The position numbers were made by a program, and so were the translations under genes. The notes beneath the pieces are model-generated. The model was not told the origin of the DNA and did not search any database. It was given only the letters and a program-made list of their open reading frames with translations. From Mycobacterium sp. 852014-50255_SCH5639931 (lineage in GTDB: Bacteria; Actinomycetota; Actinomycetes; Mycobacteriales; Mycobacteriaceae), in the NCBI RefSeq assembly GCF_001665605.1, contig NZ_LZSV01000029.1:1-64000 (forward strand): a stretch of DNA of 64,000 nt. The letters are read 5' to 3'. Position 1 is the first letter of the stretch. Each line of letters starts with the position of its first letter. Shown here piece by piece: positions 16,452 through 24,981 of the stretch.

Positions 16452-17267
16452 ATGACTTTGCCGGCGCTCATCGCCTGCGACGTCGACGGCACCCTGTTCG
16501 ACGACAACGAAACCATCACTCCGCGCACCCGCGACGCCGTGCGTGCCGCCGTCGCCGCCGGCGTGACTTTCGTCGTGGCGACCGGCCGGCCGCCACGCTG
16601 GATCCGCCCCGTCGTCGACGCGCTCGGCTTCGCACCGATCGCGGTGTGCGCCAACGGTGCCGTCATCTACGACCCCGCGGCCGACCGGGTGCTGTCGGCG
16701 CGCACGCTGCCCGTGGACACCCTGGCCGAGCTGGCGGAGCTCGCGACGCGCGTCATCCCGGGCGCCGGCCTGGCCGTCGAGCGAATCGGCGAACGCGCCC
16801 ACGACACGGCGACCCCGCAGTTCATCAGCTCGCCCGGCTACGAGCATGCCTGGCTGAACCCGGACAACACCGAGGTCTCGATCGAGGACCTGCTGAGCGC
16901 GCCGGCGATCAAGCTGCTCATCCGCCGAAACGGCGCCCGCAGCGCCGATATGGCCGCCGAACTGGTCAAGCATGTGGGCATCGAGGGCGATATCACCTAC
17001 TCCACCAACAACGGCCTGGTGGAAATCGTGCCGCTGGGCACCAGCAAGGCCACCGGTGTGGACGAGATCGCCAGGCCCCTGCAGATCGCCAGCGAAGAGG
17101 TGGTGGCGTTCGGCGACATGCCCAACGACCTACCGATGCTGCGGTGGGCCGGTCATGGCGTGGCGATGGGCAACGCCCATCCCGACGTGCTGGGCGCGGC
17201 CGACGAGGTCACCACCGGCAACAATGACGACGGGGTGGGACGCGTGCTAGAACGCTGGTGGCTCTGA
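16452..17267 (+). CDS. HAD-superfamily (Cof-type) hydrolase (Rv3813c family)
   Basis: A 271-residue cytoplasmic phosphatase. The nucleophile motif is DVDGTLFDD near the N-terminus, the conserved threonine is in FVVATGRPP, and the C-terminal acidic motif is FGDMPNDLPML, with the late lysine in GTSKATGVDEI. The architecture with an inserted cap matches the Cof/IIB subclass that dephosphorylates sugar phosphates or flavin precursors. It lies 34 bases after the acyltransferases on the same strand, so it may share their transcript. Substrate unknown. Confidence 0.9.
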   Translation: MTLPALIACDVDGTLFDDNETITPRTRDAVRAAVAAGVTFVVATGRPPRWIRPVVDALGFAPIAVCANGAVIYDPAADRVLSARTLPVDTLAELAELATRVIPGAGLAVERIGERAHDTATPQFISSPGYEHAWLNPDNTEVSIEDLLSAPAIKLLIRRNGARSADMAAELVKHVGIEGDITYSTNNGLVEIVPLGTSKATGVDEIARPLQIASEEVVAFGDMPNDLPMLRWAGHGVAMGNAHPDVLGAADEVTTGNNDDGVGRVLERWWL

Positions 17268-17280
17268 GCAGGCTTTTCGG

Positions 17281-18915
17281 CTAAGTGGCGGATGGGTGCG
17301 CCGGCAGCGAGAAGTGTTCGGGCGCCACGGTCGGCCCGCTCGGGGATTCCATCGACAGCGGCGTCGTGATTCCTTCCGCGACCTCGGTGACGTTGCTGGT
17401 CAGCCGATCGTAGTTCAGCGTTCCGTGCTGAAAGTTCTGCGTAATCCGTAGCGGCTCTTGGATTTCGGCGCTCGTGGGCAAGCCGAGCGGACCGCGTTCG
17501 TAGCTCAGCGACGCCCAGGCGTCGTAGATCGCGCCGGTGATCGGCTGGGCGCCGGTTTCGGGCGACCAATACATTGCGCCCCTGGCGAACGTGACATACC
17601 GGGCGTCACCCTCCGCGCTGTCCTCCGGGGAGGTCGGCGCGCCCAGCACGCTGTTCATGCCGCCCATCGCCTGCCAGTGGTCGTAAATCGCGCCGCCCTG
17701 CAGGGCCTTGATCAATTCCTCCGGCGGATCGTTGAAATGCGAAGCGATATCGCGTATTTCGTCCATGAGCGCGTAGGCGGCGTTGCCCGGGCAGTCGGTG
17801 TTGCCGACGTCGCGGTGGGTGAAGATCGTGGGCAGCGTCGCGACGGAACCGGCCGGGTAGGTGGTGTAGTGGCTACCCGCCGACTCCAACGCCACCGTGC
17901 CCTTGGGGTCGACGCCGTCTAAGCCCAGCCGCCAGCCCAGCAGCCGGCCGAGGGTGCGCAGCTGGATCGGTGTCGGCGGTACATCGTCGAAGTTGCCGAT
18001 CATCGCCACACCCCAGGTGTTGCGGTTGAACCCGCCGGTGTGAAAGGCCTCGACCGCTTTGGTGAGCCCCCCGGCGCTGCCCTCGAACACCTGGCCGTAC
18101 TTGTCCACCAGGGCGTTGTAGGCGATGTCGCACCACCCCAGGGTCTTGCTGTGATAGGTGTAGATGGCCTTGACGATCCCGGCCGATTCCAGCGGGGAGT
18201 AGTCGTTGCTGCCCGCGGTGTGGTGCACCACCCCGGCGCGAATCCCGTTGTCGTACTGCGGACTACCGCAACGCAGCGACTCGTCGGCGCCCCACTGCGC
18301 CCGGCTGATGATGGCCGGGGCCTGGCCGGGCATCAAGACCCCCGACGGCGGCGTCCACTGCGTCTCCACCGGCGCCTGCGGCGGGGAGATGAGGACGGCC
18401 GAGATGTTCTGCCCGAACGGTTGTTCCCGGGACGCCGGCTTGTAGCCGAGGCCGGTCTCGTTGGGCGGCGCGGGCGGCGGTTGGGTCACCGGCGCATCGA
18501 TGGGACGGGTGACCGCGATCTGGACGGTCGTGGTGGTGCCGACGAACACCGGGTCGGTCCCGCGCGGCCCCTCGAGCGACCCGGCCGGCGTCGCGCCGTC
18601 GGGCGCCGCGGTTTCGTACTCGGTCTGGTACCAGGGCCCCCACGAACCGTCGGGACGCTTCGCTCGCACCCGGGTCGACGTGCCGGCCAGATCGCCGGTG
18701 AGCGCCACGAGGGAAAACGGGGTGCTCTGCCCGATCTCGCGAACCGTGACGCCGCCGCCTAGCCCGACCAAGGGCTGTTCGGCCAGTTGGGTGCCGTGGG
18801 CCGGCGGCGGGCCGGCCGTGCCGCGGTCGCGCGTCGTGTCCGCCAACCAGGACACGATGACGACGGTCGCCGCGATGGCGGTGAGCAACGTCGTCGGCCC
18901 GCGAGTGGGAGACAC
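17281..18915 (-). CDS. Secreted PGRP-type N-acetylmuramoyl-L-alanine amidase with LGFP repeats (Rv3811 family)
   Basis: A 544-residue exported protein. The N-terminal hydrophobic segment (TTLLTAIAATVVIVSWLA) acts as a signal or anchor. A Pro-rich linker precedes the amidase_2/PGRP domain (about residues 205-390) with zinc ligands in VVHHTAGSNDY and HRDVGNTDC. The C-terminus has LGFP repeats (GGMNSVLGAPTSPE, RGPLGLPTSAE) that bind the cell wall. GTG start. It should cleave peptidoglycan stem peptides at the septum or wall. It sits downstream of erp on the same strand, behind a terminator. No PE_PGRS gene lies beside it. Confidence 0.9.
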   Translation of the reverse strand: MSPTRGPTTLLTAIAATVVIVSWLADTTRDRGTAGPPPAHGTQLAEQPLVGLGGGVTVREIGQSTPFSLVALTGDLAGTSTRVRAKRPDGSWGPWYQTEYETAAPDGATPAGSLEGPRGTDPVFVGTTTTVQIAVTRPIDAPVTQPPPAPPNETGLGYKPASREQPFGQNISAVLISPPQAPVETQWTPPSGVLMPGQAPAIISRAQWGADESLRCGSPQYDNGIRAGVVHHTAGSNDYSPLESAGIVKAIYTYHSKTLGWCDIAYNALVDKYGQVFEGSAGGLTKAVEAFHTGGFNRNTWGVAMIGNFDDVPPTPIQLRTLGRLLGWRLGLDGVDPKGTVALESAGSHYTTYPAGSVATLPTIFTHRDVGNTDCPGNAAYALMDEIRDIASHFNDPPEELIKALQGGAIYDHWQAMGGMNSVLGAPTSPEDSAEGDARYVTFARGAMYWSPETGAQPITGAIYDAWASLSYERGPLGLPTSAEIQEPLRITQNFQHGTLNYDRLTSNVTEVAEGITTPLSMESPSGPTVAPEHFSLPAHPSAT

Positions 18916-18982
18916 CAGACGATGTTACTTGTGTTTCTAATGTTAATGATGAGACGACACGAACCAGGGCGGCACGAAAATC

Positions 18983-19014
18983 GACGGCACCGCAGAAGAA
19001 TCTGCGGTGCCGTC
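18983..19014 (-). terminator. Intrinsic terminator-like hairpin downstream of erp
   Basis: A perfect 14-base stem, GACGGCACCGCAGA (18983-18996) and TCTGCGGTGCCGTC (19001-19014), with a 4-base loop follows the erp stop on the minus strand. Only a short T run (GATTTTCG) follows, as often in mycobacteria. It separates erp from the amidase gene. Confidence 0.75.
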
Positions 19015-19037
19015 TGGTTGAAGGGTTCCCGTGAGGT

Positions 19038-20105
19038 CTAGACGGGGGGCAGTACCGGCGCCGCAGCCGCAGCGGCCGGCAACGCACCGGCAGCGCCCGC
19101 GGCGGCCGGCAGGGCACCGGCGGCACCCGGGAGTGCACCCGCGGCACCGGGCAGAGCGCCCGCGGCGGCCGGCAGGGCACCGGCGGCACCCGGGAGTGCA
19201 CCCGCGGCGCCCGGCAGGGCACCGGCGGCACCGGGGAGTGCACCCGCGGCGCCGTGCTGCATGCCCTGCGTGATCGCCGGCATCACCAAGCCCTTGAGCA
19301 GGTCGATGGCCTGACCGGCGCCGAGCTGGTTGGCCGCCTGCATCACGTCGTTGACCAGGCCGCCGCCGCCACTGCTGCCGCTGCCCCCGCCGAGGCCGGT
19401 GCCACCGCCACCGAGCGGTGAACCGCTGCCGAAGGACGACGGATCGCCGAGGATCGGGTAGGTGCCGTCGGCGCCCGGATCCAAACTGGCCGGAGCGGTG
19501 ATCGGCACTTCACCCGCGGCCGTCGGGGCGCCCAGACCGGGCACCCCGGCCGGGCTGGTCAGCCCGGGGTTGGAAAGCGCCGGGTTGAGCCCCGCGCCCG
19601 GGGTCGCCACTCCGGCGCCCGGGGTGGTCGGCAGCGCGCCGGGCGCGGTGAGTCCCGGCGTCGTGGGCGTCAGGCCCGGGCTCGCCAGACCTGGGCTCGT
19701 CAGACCTGGGCTTGCCAGACCTGGGCTCGTCAAGCCGGGGCTGGTCAGACCCGGGCTCGTCAAACCGGGGCTGGTCAAGCCCGGACTGGTGAGTCCTGGC
19801 GTCCCGAGCCCTGGAGTGCCCAGGCCGGGACTGGTCAGGCCGGGAGTGCTGGCGGCGGTGCCCCCGTTCAGCGCGGGCACCGGGGGCAGGTTGATCCCGA
19901 ATTGCGACAGCCCCTGCGACAGCGCTCCCATCAGCTCGCCGGGCAGGTCGGTCATCACGGCAGCCTGCTTGAAGTCGTGGTGCTCGGGCTGCTTGCTGCC
20001 GGCCGTCGATTCGTAGACAAGGAAGTACGCGCAAGGACTCGCCACTGCCACGGCGGCGACCGCGCTCATGGCTGTCGAAAGCTTGCGTCGGCGTCGGTTC
20101 GGCAC
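19038..20105 (-). CDS. erp: Exported repetitive protein Erp (PirG) homologue
   Basis: A 355-residue exported surface protein; the M. tuberculosis form is 284 residues. A basic start and signal peptide (AMSAVAAVAVASPCAYFLV) lead into the conserved N-terminal region (HHDFKQAAVMTDLPGELMG). The central part has about 12 tandem PGLTS-type pentapeptides, then a glycine-rich stretch. The last 80 residues are GALPGAA heptads. Erp is a known virulence and surface-integrity factor of pathogenic mycobacteria. It starts with GTG and is divergent from glf. The C-terminal heptads are unlike the form I recall from M. tuberculosis. Confidence 0.92.
   Translation of the reverse strand: MPNRRRRKLSTAMSAVAAVAVASPCAYFLVYESTAGSKQPEHHDFKQAAVMTDLPGELMGALSQGLSQFGINLPPVPALNGGTAASTPGLTSPGLGTPGLGTPGLTSPGLTSPGLTSPGLTSPGLTSPGLASPGLTSPGLASPGLTPTTPGLTAPGALPTTPGAGVATPGAGLNPALSNPGLTSPAGVPGLGAPTAAGEVPITAPASLDPGADGTYPILGDPSSFGSGSPLGGGGTGLGGGSGSSGGGGLVNDVMQAANQLGAGQAIDLLKGLVMPAITQGMQHGAAGALPGAAGALPGAAGALPGAAGALPAAAGALPGAAGALPGAAGALPAAAGAAGALPAAAAAAPVLPPV
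19093..19208. repeat. 63-base-period tandem repeat in the 3' part of erp
   Basis: A 53-base sequence at 19093-19145 recurs without mismatch at 19156-19208, offset 63 bases (three heptads). Around it, from about 19060 to 19260, degenerate 21-base units encode GALPGAA or GALPAAA. The near-perfect copies suggest recent duplication by slippage, so copy number should vary between strains. Confidence 0.85.
19670..19855. repeat. 15-base tandem repeat encoding PGLTS pentapeptides in erp
   Basis: Roughly 12 degenerate 15-base units (core CTCGTCAGACCTGGG on the plus strand) encode PGLTS, PGLAS or PGLGT on the minus strand. Erp proteins vary between species in exactly this repeat. Confidence 0.85.
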
Positions 20106-20371
20106 GGAAGTCTCCTCAATCTGGACAACTCAATCTTCAACTGTGTTGTTTCGGTGCGGCCTGCCGACCAAGCTGGCGAGAACCACACAGAGTCGATGGT
20201 ACGAGTGAGATTGTTGTGACTAGAGTGGTGATATTGAATCGTGAGGTAATTGCGACCCCGACTGTGATCGCCCCGCTGAGGGGTCCCGCGGGTGCCGTCA
20301 TTGGGCCGAAGGCGGACTCCTGGCCTCGCCAGATGGGTTAGGCCCACGCGGTCGGATACCCTAAGCAACCG

Positions 20372-21616
20372 ATGACCGCTCGTTTCGATCTCCTCGTCGT
20401 CGGCTCTGGATTCTTCGGCCTGACCATTGCCGAGCGCGTAGCCACCCAACTCGGGAAGCGCGTGCTCGTCGTGGAACGCCGCCCGCACATCGGTGGCAAC
20501 GCCTATTCCGAGGCCGAGCCGCAGACGGGCATCGAGGTCCACAAGTATGGCGCCCACCTGTTCCACACCTCTAATAAGAGGGTCTGGGACTACGTGCGGC
20601 AGTTCACCGACTTCACCGACTACCGGCACCGGGTGTTCGCGATGCACAACGGGCAGGCGTACCAGTTCCCGATGGGGCTGGGCCTGGTGTCGCAGTTCTT
20701 CGGCAGATACTTCACCCCGGACGAAGCGCGCAGGCTGATCGCCGAGCAGGCCGCCGAGATCAAAACCGAGGACGCGCAAAACCTCGAGGAGAAGGCGATC
20801 TCGCTGATCGGCCGGCCGCTGTACGAGGCGTTCGTCAAGGGCTACACCGCCAAGCAGTGGCAGACCGATCCCAAGGAACTGCCGGCCGCCAACATCACCC
20901 GGCTGCCGGTGCGCTACACCTTCGACAACCGGTACTTCAGCGACGCCTATGAGGGCCTACCGGTCGACGGTTACACGGCGTGGCTGCAGAACATGGCCGC
21001 CGACGACCGCATCGAGGTGCGGCTGGACACGGACTGGTTCGAGGTTCGCGATCAGCTGCGCGCGGAAAGCCCGGACGCGCCCGTCGTGTACACCGGCCCG
21101 CTGGACCGCTACTTCGACTACGCCGAGGGCCGGCTCGGTTGGCGCACACTGGACTTCGAGGTGGAAGTGTTGCCGATCGGGGATTTCCAGGGAACGCCGG
21201 TGATGAACTACAACGATCCCGACGTGCCCTTCACCCGCATCCACGAATTCCGGCACTTTCACACCGAGCGTGACTACCCCGCCGACAAGACGGTGATCAT
21301 GCGGGAGTTCTCGCGGTTCGCCGAAGACGACGACGAGCCCTACTATCCGATCAACACCGAGGCCGACCGCACCCTGCTGGCGGCGTACCGAGCGCGGGCG
21401 AAGGCCGAAACCGCCTCCGCCAAGGTGCTTTTCGGTGGCCGGTTGGGCACCTATCAATATCTGGACATGCACATGGCGATTGCCAGTGCACTGAACATGT
21501 ACGACAACACCGTCGCGCCGCACCTGCGCGACGGCAAACCTCTGGTGGAAGAAGGCGCGGGGGCAAGCGCGCCGGCGACGACGCAGACCGAAGCGAGGGG
21601 GAGGAGCGGCGCCTGA
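20372..21616 (+). CDS. glf: UDP-galactopyranose mutase
   Basis: Glf converts UDP-galactopyranose to UDP-galactofuranose, the galactan precursor, using reduced FAD in the cytoplasm. The 414-residue protein has the N-terminal Rossmann motif LLVVGSGFFGLTIAE, the HIGGNAYSE and HKYGAHLFHT segments and active-site arginines in the family core, and ends with GTYQYLDMHMAI before a variable 40-residue tail. M. tuberculosis Glf is 399 residues, so the tail is a little longer. It begins the plus-strand galactan operon, and its TGA overlaps the ATG of glfT2 by one base. The promoter must lie in the 266-base gap to the divergent erp. Confidence 0.96.
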   Translation: MTARFDLLVVGSGFFGLTIAERVATQLGKRVLVVERRPHIGGNAYSEAEPQTGIEVHKYGAHLFHTSNKRVWDYVRQFTDFTDYRHRVFAMHNGQAYQFPMGLGLVSQFFGRYFTPDEARRLIAEQAAEIKTEDAQNLEEKAISLIGRPLYEAFVKGYTAKQWQTDPKELPAANITRLPVRYTFDNRYFSDAYEGLPVDGYTAWLQNMAADDRIEVRLDTDWFEVRDQLRAESPDAPVVYTGPLDRYFDYAEGRLGWRTLDFEVEVLPIGDFQGTPVMNYNDPDVPFTRIHEFRHFHTERDYPADKTVIMREFSRFAEDDDEPYYPINTEADRTLLAAYRARAKAETASAKVLFGGRLGTYQYLDMHMAIASALNMYDNTVAPHLRDGKPLVEEGAGASAPATTQTEARGRSGA

Positions 21617-23511
21617 TGACTGCTGTAAGCCTGCTTTCCAGAATTATCCTGCCGCGTCCGGGTGAACCCCTGGACGTGCGCAAGCTGTATCTGGAGGAAT
21701 CGACCACCAATGCGCGGCGGGCGCACGCGACCAGCCGCACTTCGCTGGAGATCGGCAAAGAGTCCGAGGTGTCGTTCGCCACCTACTTCAATGCGTTCCC
21801 CGCGAGCTACTGGCGCCGCTGGTCGATCTGTACCGCGGTGGTGCTCCGGGTCGAGTTGACCGGAACCGGCCGCGTCGACGTGTACCGGACGAAGGCCACC
21901 GGAGTGCGGATCTCCGTGGACGGCCGCCAATTCGTCGGTACCGACGACCAACCGGCCATCGTCGAGATCGAGGTGCCGCTCAAGCCGTTCGAGGACGGCG
22001 GCTGGATCTGGTTCGACATCACCACCGACACCGTGGTCAACCTGGTGAGCGGTGGCTGGTATGCGACCGAGCCCGCCCCGGGTACGGCCAACATCGCCGT
22101 CGGCATCCCCACGTTCAATCGGCCCGCCGACTGCGTCAACGCGCTGGCCGACCTGACCGCGGATCCGTTGGTGGACGAGGTGATTGGGGCGGTGATCGTC
22201 CCCGACCAGGGCGTCCGCAAAGTGCGCGATCACCCGGACTTCCCGGCCGCCGCCGCCGGCCTGGGCAACCGGCTGTCCATGCACGACCAGCCCAATCTCG
22301 GTGGTTCCGGCGGCTACAGCCGGGTGATGTACGAAGCGCTGAAAAACACCGACTGCCAACAGATTCTGTTCATGGACGACGACATTCGCATCGAGCCGGA
22401 CACCATCCTGCGGGTGCTGGCGTTGCACCGCTTCGCCAAGACGCCGATGCTCATCGGCGGCCAGATGCTCAACCTGCAGGAGCCGTCGCACCTGCACATC
22501 ATGGGCGAGGTCGTCAACCAGTCGAACTTCATGTGGACCGCCGCACCGCACGCGGAGTACGACCATGACTTCGCCCAATTCCCGTTGAACGACAAGAACG
22601 CTCGGAGCGCGCTGCTACACCGGCGTATCGACGTCGACTTCAACGGTTGGTGGACGTGCATGATCCCGCGGCAGGTCGCCGAGGAGCTGGGCCAGCCGCT
22701 GCCGCTGTTCATCAAGTGGGACGACGCCGAATACGGCCTGCGTGCCGGCGAGCACGGGTATCCGACCGTAACCCTGCCGGGCGCGGCGATCTGGCACATG
22801 GCCTGGAGCGACAAGGACGACGCCATCGACTGGCAGGCCTACTTCCATCTGCGCAACCGACTGGTGGTCGCCGCGATGCACTGGGACGGTGACGTCACCG
22901 GACTGGTTCGCAGTCACCTGAAGGCGACGCTGAAACACCTTGCCTGCCTTGAGTATTCGACAGTGGCGATCCAGAACAGGGCCATCGACGACTTCCTGGC
23001 CGGGCCCGAGCACATCTTCTCGATCCTGGAATCCGCTCTGCCCGAGGTACATCGGCTGCGCAAGGAATACCCGGACGCGGTGGTGCTGCCGGCGGCGAGC
23101 GAACTGCTGCCGCCGTCGAACAAGACCAGGGCGATGAAGCCGCCGGTCAACCCGCTGTCGATCGGTTATCGGCTGGCCCGCGGCATCGCGCACAACGCAA
23201 CCAAGGCCGACCCCGAAGCCCACCGGCGCCCGGAGTTCAACGTGCCCACCCAGGACGCGCGCTGGTTCCGGTTGTGCACCGTCGACGGCGTCACCGTGAC
23301 GACGGCCGACGGGTGCGGCGTGGTCTACCGGCAGCGCGACCGCCGCAAGATGTTCCAGCTGCTGTTCGCCTCGCTGCGGCGGCAGCGCCGGCTGGCGAGC
23401 CGGTTCGACGAGATGCGCAAAACGTACCGGGATGCGTTGCCCGTGCTGTCCAGCAAGCAGAAGTGGGAGACGGCGCTGCTACCCGCGCACGCCGAGCGAA
23501 AGCATGCCTGA
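21616..23511 (+). CDS. glfT2: Galactofuranosyltransferase GlfT2
   Basis: GlfT2 is the bifunctional (beta 1-5 and 1-6) polymerase that extends the galactan at the inner membrane face. The 631 residues contain the GT-A metal motif DDD at 254-256 (LFMDDDIRIEP) and the catalytic-base motif WDDAE (about Asp369-370, equivalent to Asp371-372 of M. tuberculosis). An N-terminal beta-sandwich precedes the GT-A core, and a C-terminal helical region follows. The ATG overlaps the glf stop by one base. Its end overlaps the next gene by 8 bases. Confidence 0.96.
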   Translation: MTAVSLLSRIILPRPGEPLDVRKLYLEESTTNARRAHATSRTSLEIGKESEVSFATYFNAFPASYWRRWSICTAVVLRVELTGTGRVDVYRTKATGVRISVDGRQFVGTDDQPAIVEIEVPLKPFEDGGWIWFDITTDTVVNLVSGGWYATEPAPGTANIAVGIPTFNRPADCVNALADLTADPLVDEVIGAVIVPDQGVRKVRDHPDFPAAAAGLGNRLSMHDQPNLGGSGGYSRVMYEALKNTDCQQILFMDDDIRIEPDTILRVLALHRFAKTPMLIGGQMLNLQEPSHLHIMGEVVNQSNFMWTAAPHAEYDHDFAQFPLNDKNARSALLHRRIDVDFNGWWTCMIPRQVAEELGQPLPLFIKWDDAEYGLRAGEHGYPTVTLPGAAIWHMAWSDKDDAIDWQAYFHLRNRLVVAAMHWDGDVTGLVRSHLKATLKHLACLEYSTVAIQNRAIDDFLAGPEHIFSILESALPEVHRLRKEYPDAVVLPAASELLPPSNKTRAMKPPVNPLSIGYRLARGIAHNATKADPEAHRRPEFNVPTQDARWFRLCTVDGVTVTTADGCGVVYRQRDRRKMFQLLFASLRRQRRLASRFDEMRKTYRDALPVLSSKQKWETALLPAHAERKHA

Positions 23512-24043
23512 ATCGCCACCCCCTACCGGTGAGGTGGCCGCGCTGGTGGCTGTGCAGTCGGCCTTGGCCGACCAGCCCGGCATGCTGACGGCCGCGCGCG
23601 GTCTGTCGCATTTCGGCGAGCACAGCATCGGCTGGCTGGCCGTGGCGGCGGTGGGCGCGCTGCTGATGCCGAAGCGGCGCTTGGAGTGGCTGATGGCCGG
23701 AACCGGCGCGTTCGCCGCGCACGTCGCCGCCGTGTTGGTCAAGCGGGTGGTGCGGCGTAAGCGGCCCAACGATCCGGCCGTCGTGGTGAACGTCGGCACG
23801 CCCAGCCAGCTGAGTTTCCCGTCAGCGCATGCCACCTCGACGACGGCCGCGGCCATCCTGATGGGCCGGATCACCGGTCTGCCGCTGCCCGCCGTCTTGG
23901 TTCCCCCGATGGCGTTGTCGCGGATGCTGCTGGGCGTGCACTATCCCAGCGACGTGGCGTGCGGCATCGCCCTCGGAGCCATCGTCGCCCGAATCACCGT
24001 CCGGCTCGAGGGCCGGGCGCGGAAGGTCTGGCCGAATGAGTGA
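23504..24043 (+). CDS. PAP2-family decaprenyl-phosphoribose phosphatase candidate (Rv3807c family)
   Basis: A 179-residue membrane protein with several hydrophobic helices. The three PAP2 signature parts are present: KRVVRRKRP, then SFPSAHAT, then SRMLLGVHYPSD. In M. tuberculosis Rv3807c has been proposed to remove the 5-phosphate of decaprenyl-phosphoribose-5-phosphate made by UbiA; the assignment is not fully settled. The start overlaps the end of glfT2 by 8 bases, and its own end overlaps ubiA by 8 bases, so translation is coupled on both sides. Confidence 0.88.
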   Translation: MPESPPPTGEVAALVAVQSALADQPGMLTAARGLSHFGEHSIGWLAVAAVGALLMPKRRLEWLMAGTGAFAAHVAAVLVKRVVRRKRPNDPAVVVNVGTPSQLSFPSAHATSTTAAAILMGRITGLPLPAVLVPPMALSRMLLGVHYPSDVACGIALGAIVARITVRLEGRARKVWPNE

Positions 24044-24953
24044 GGACGTGGTGACCGGGCCCCCGGGCAACGTGGTGATCGGGGTGGTCAAGGCGATCCG
24101 CCCGCGCCAGTGGGTGAAGAACGTCCTGGTGCTGGCCGCGCCGCTGGCCGCATTGGGCGGTCCGGTCCGCTACCACTTGCACGACGTGCTGGACAAGGCC
24201 TACCCGGCCCTGGGCGCGTTCGCGGCGTTCTGCCTGGCCGCGTCGTCGATCTACCTGATCAACGACGCGCGCGACGTCGAGGCCGACCGCGAGCACCCCA
24301 CCAAAAGGTTTCGCCCCATCGCCGCGGGCGTCGTGCCGGAGTGGCTGGCCTACGCCCTGGCGGTGGTGCTGGGAATCGCCGCACTGGTTATCGGCTGGTG
24401 GATCACCCCCAATCTGGCGCTGGTGCTGGCCGTCTACCTCGCCATGCAACTGGGCTACTGCTATGGCCTGAAACACCAAGCGGTGATGGACATCTGCATC
24501 GTGTCGTCGGCCTATTTGCTGCGGGCCATCGCCGGGGGCGCGGCCACCGACATCCGTCTGACCCAGTGGTTCTTGCTGGTGATGGCGTTCGGGTCGCTGT
24601 TCATGGTGGCCGGCAAGCGGTACGCCGAGCTGCAACTGGCCGAGCGCACCGGCGCCAAGATCCGCAAGGCGCTGGAGAACTACACCAGCACCTATCTGCG
24701 GTTCGTCTGGACGTTGTCGGCCACGGCGCTGGTGGTCTGCTACGGGCTGTGGGCGTTCGACCGGGAGCACGGCGCGGCGGGCTGGTTCGTGGTGTCCATG
24801 GTCCCGTTCACCATCGCCATCCTGCGGTACGCGGTGGACGTGGACGGCGGGCTGGCGGGCGAGCCCGAGGACATCGCGCTGCGGGACCGGGTGCTGCAGC
24901 TGCTGGCGGTGACGTGGATCGCGACAGTTGGAGCCGCCGTTGCCTTCGGCTAG
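24036..24953 (+). CDS. ubiA: Decaprenyl-phosphate phosphoribosyltransferase (DPPR synthase)
   Basis: UbiA transfers phosphoribose from PRPP to decaprenyl phosphate, the first committed step to decaprenyl-phospho-arabinose. The 305-residue protein has about nine transmembrane helices and the UbiA-type metal motif NDARDVEADREH beginning at Asn76, plus the conserved KRFRPIAAG segment. A second acidic loop is in the KRYAELQLAE region. Known to be essential, and mutations raise ethambutol resistance in M. tuberculosis. Coupled to the PAP2 gene and followed closely by aftB. Confidence 0.95.
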   Translation: MSEDVVTGPPGNVVIGVVKAIRPRQWVKNVLVLAAPLAALGGPVRYHLHDVLDKAYPALGAFAAFCLAASSIYLINDARDVEADREHPTKRFRPIAAGVVPEWLAYALAVVLGIAALVIGWWITPNLALVLAVYLAMQLGYCYGLKHQAVMDICIVSSAYLLRAIAGGAATDIRLTQWFLLVMAFGSLFMVAGKRYAELQLAERTGAKIRKALENYTSTYLRFVWTLSATALVVCYGLWAFDREHGAAGWFVVSMVPFTIAILRYAVDVDGGLAGEPEDIALRDRVLQLLAVTWIATVGAAVAFG

Positions 24954-24981
24954 CTCCGAACTGCAGGCCCTCAAGGCGCGC

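Noticed and set aside
19670..19855. Regular short repeats resembling a CRISPR array
   Set aside because: Units are contiguous 15-mers without spacers and encode the PGLTS repeats of Erp.
20106..20371. Searched for clear -35/-10 promoters between erp and glf
   Set aside because: TTGTGA and TATTGA-like words occur near 20213-20240 but their spacing is not convincing, so no promoter is called.
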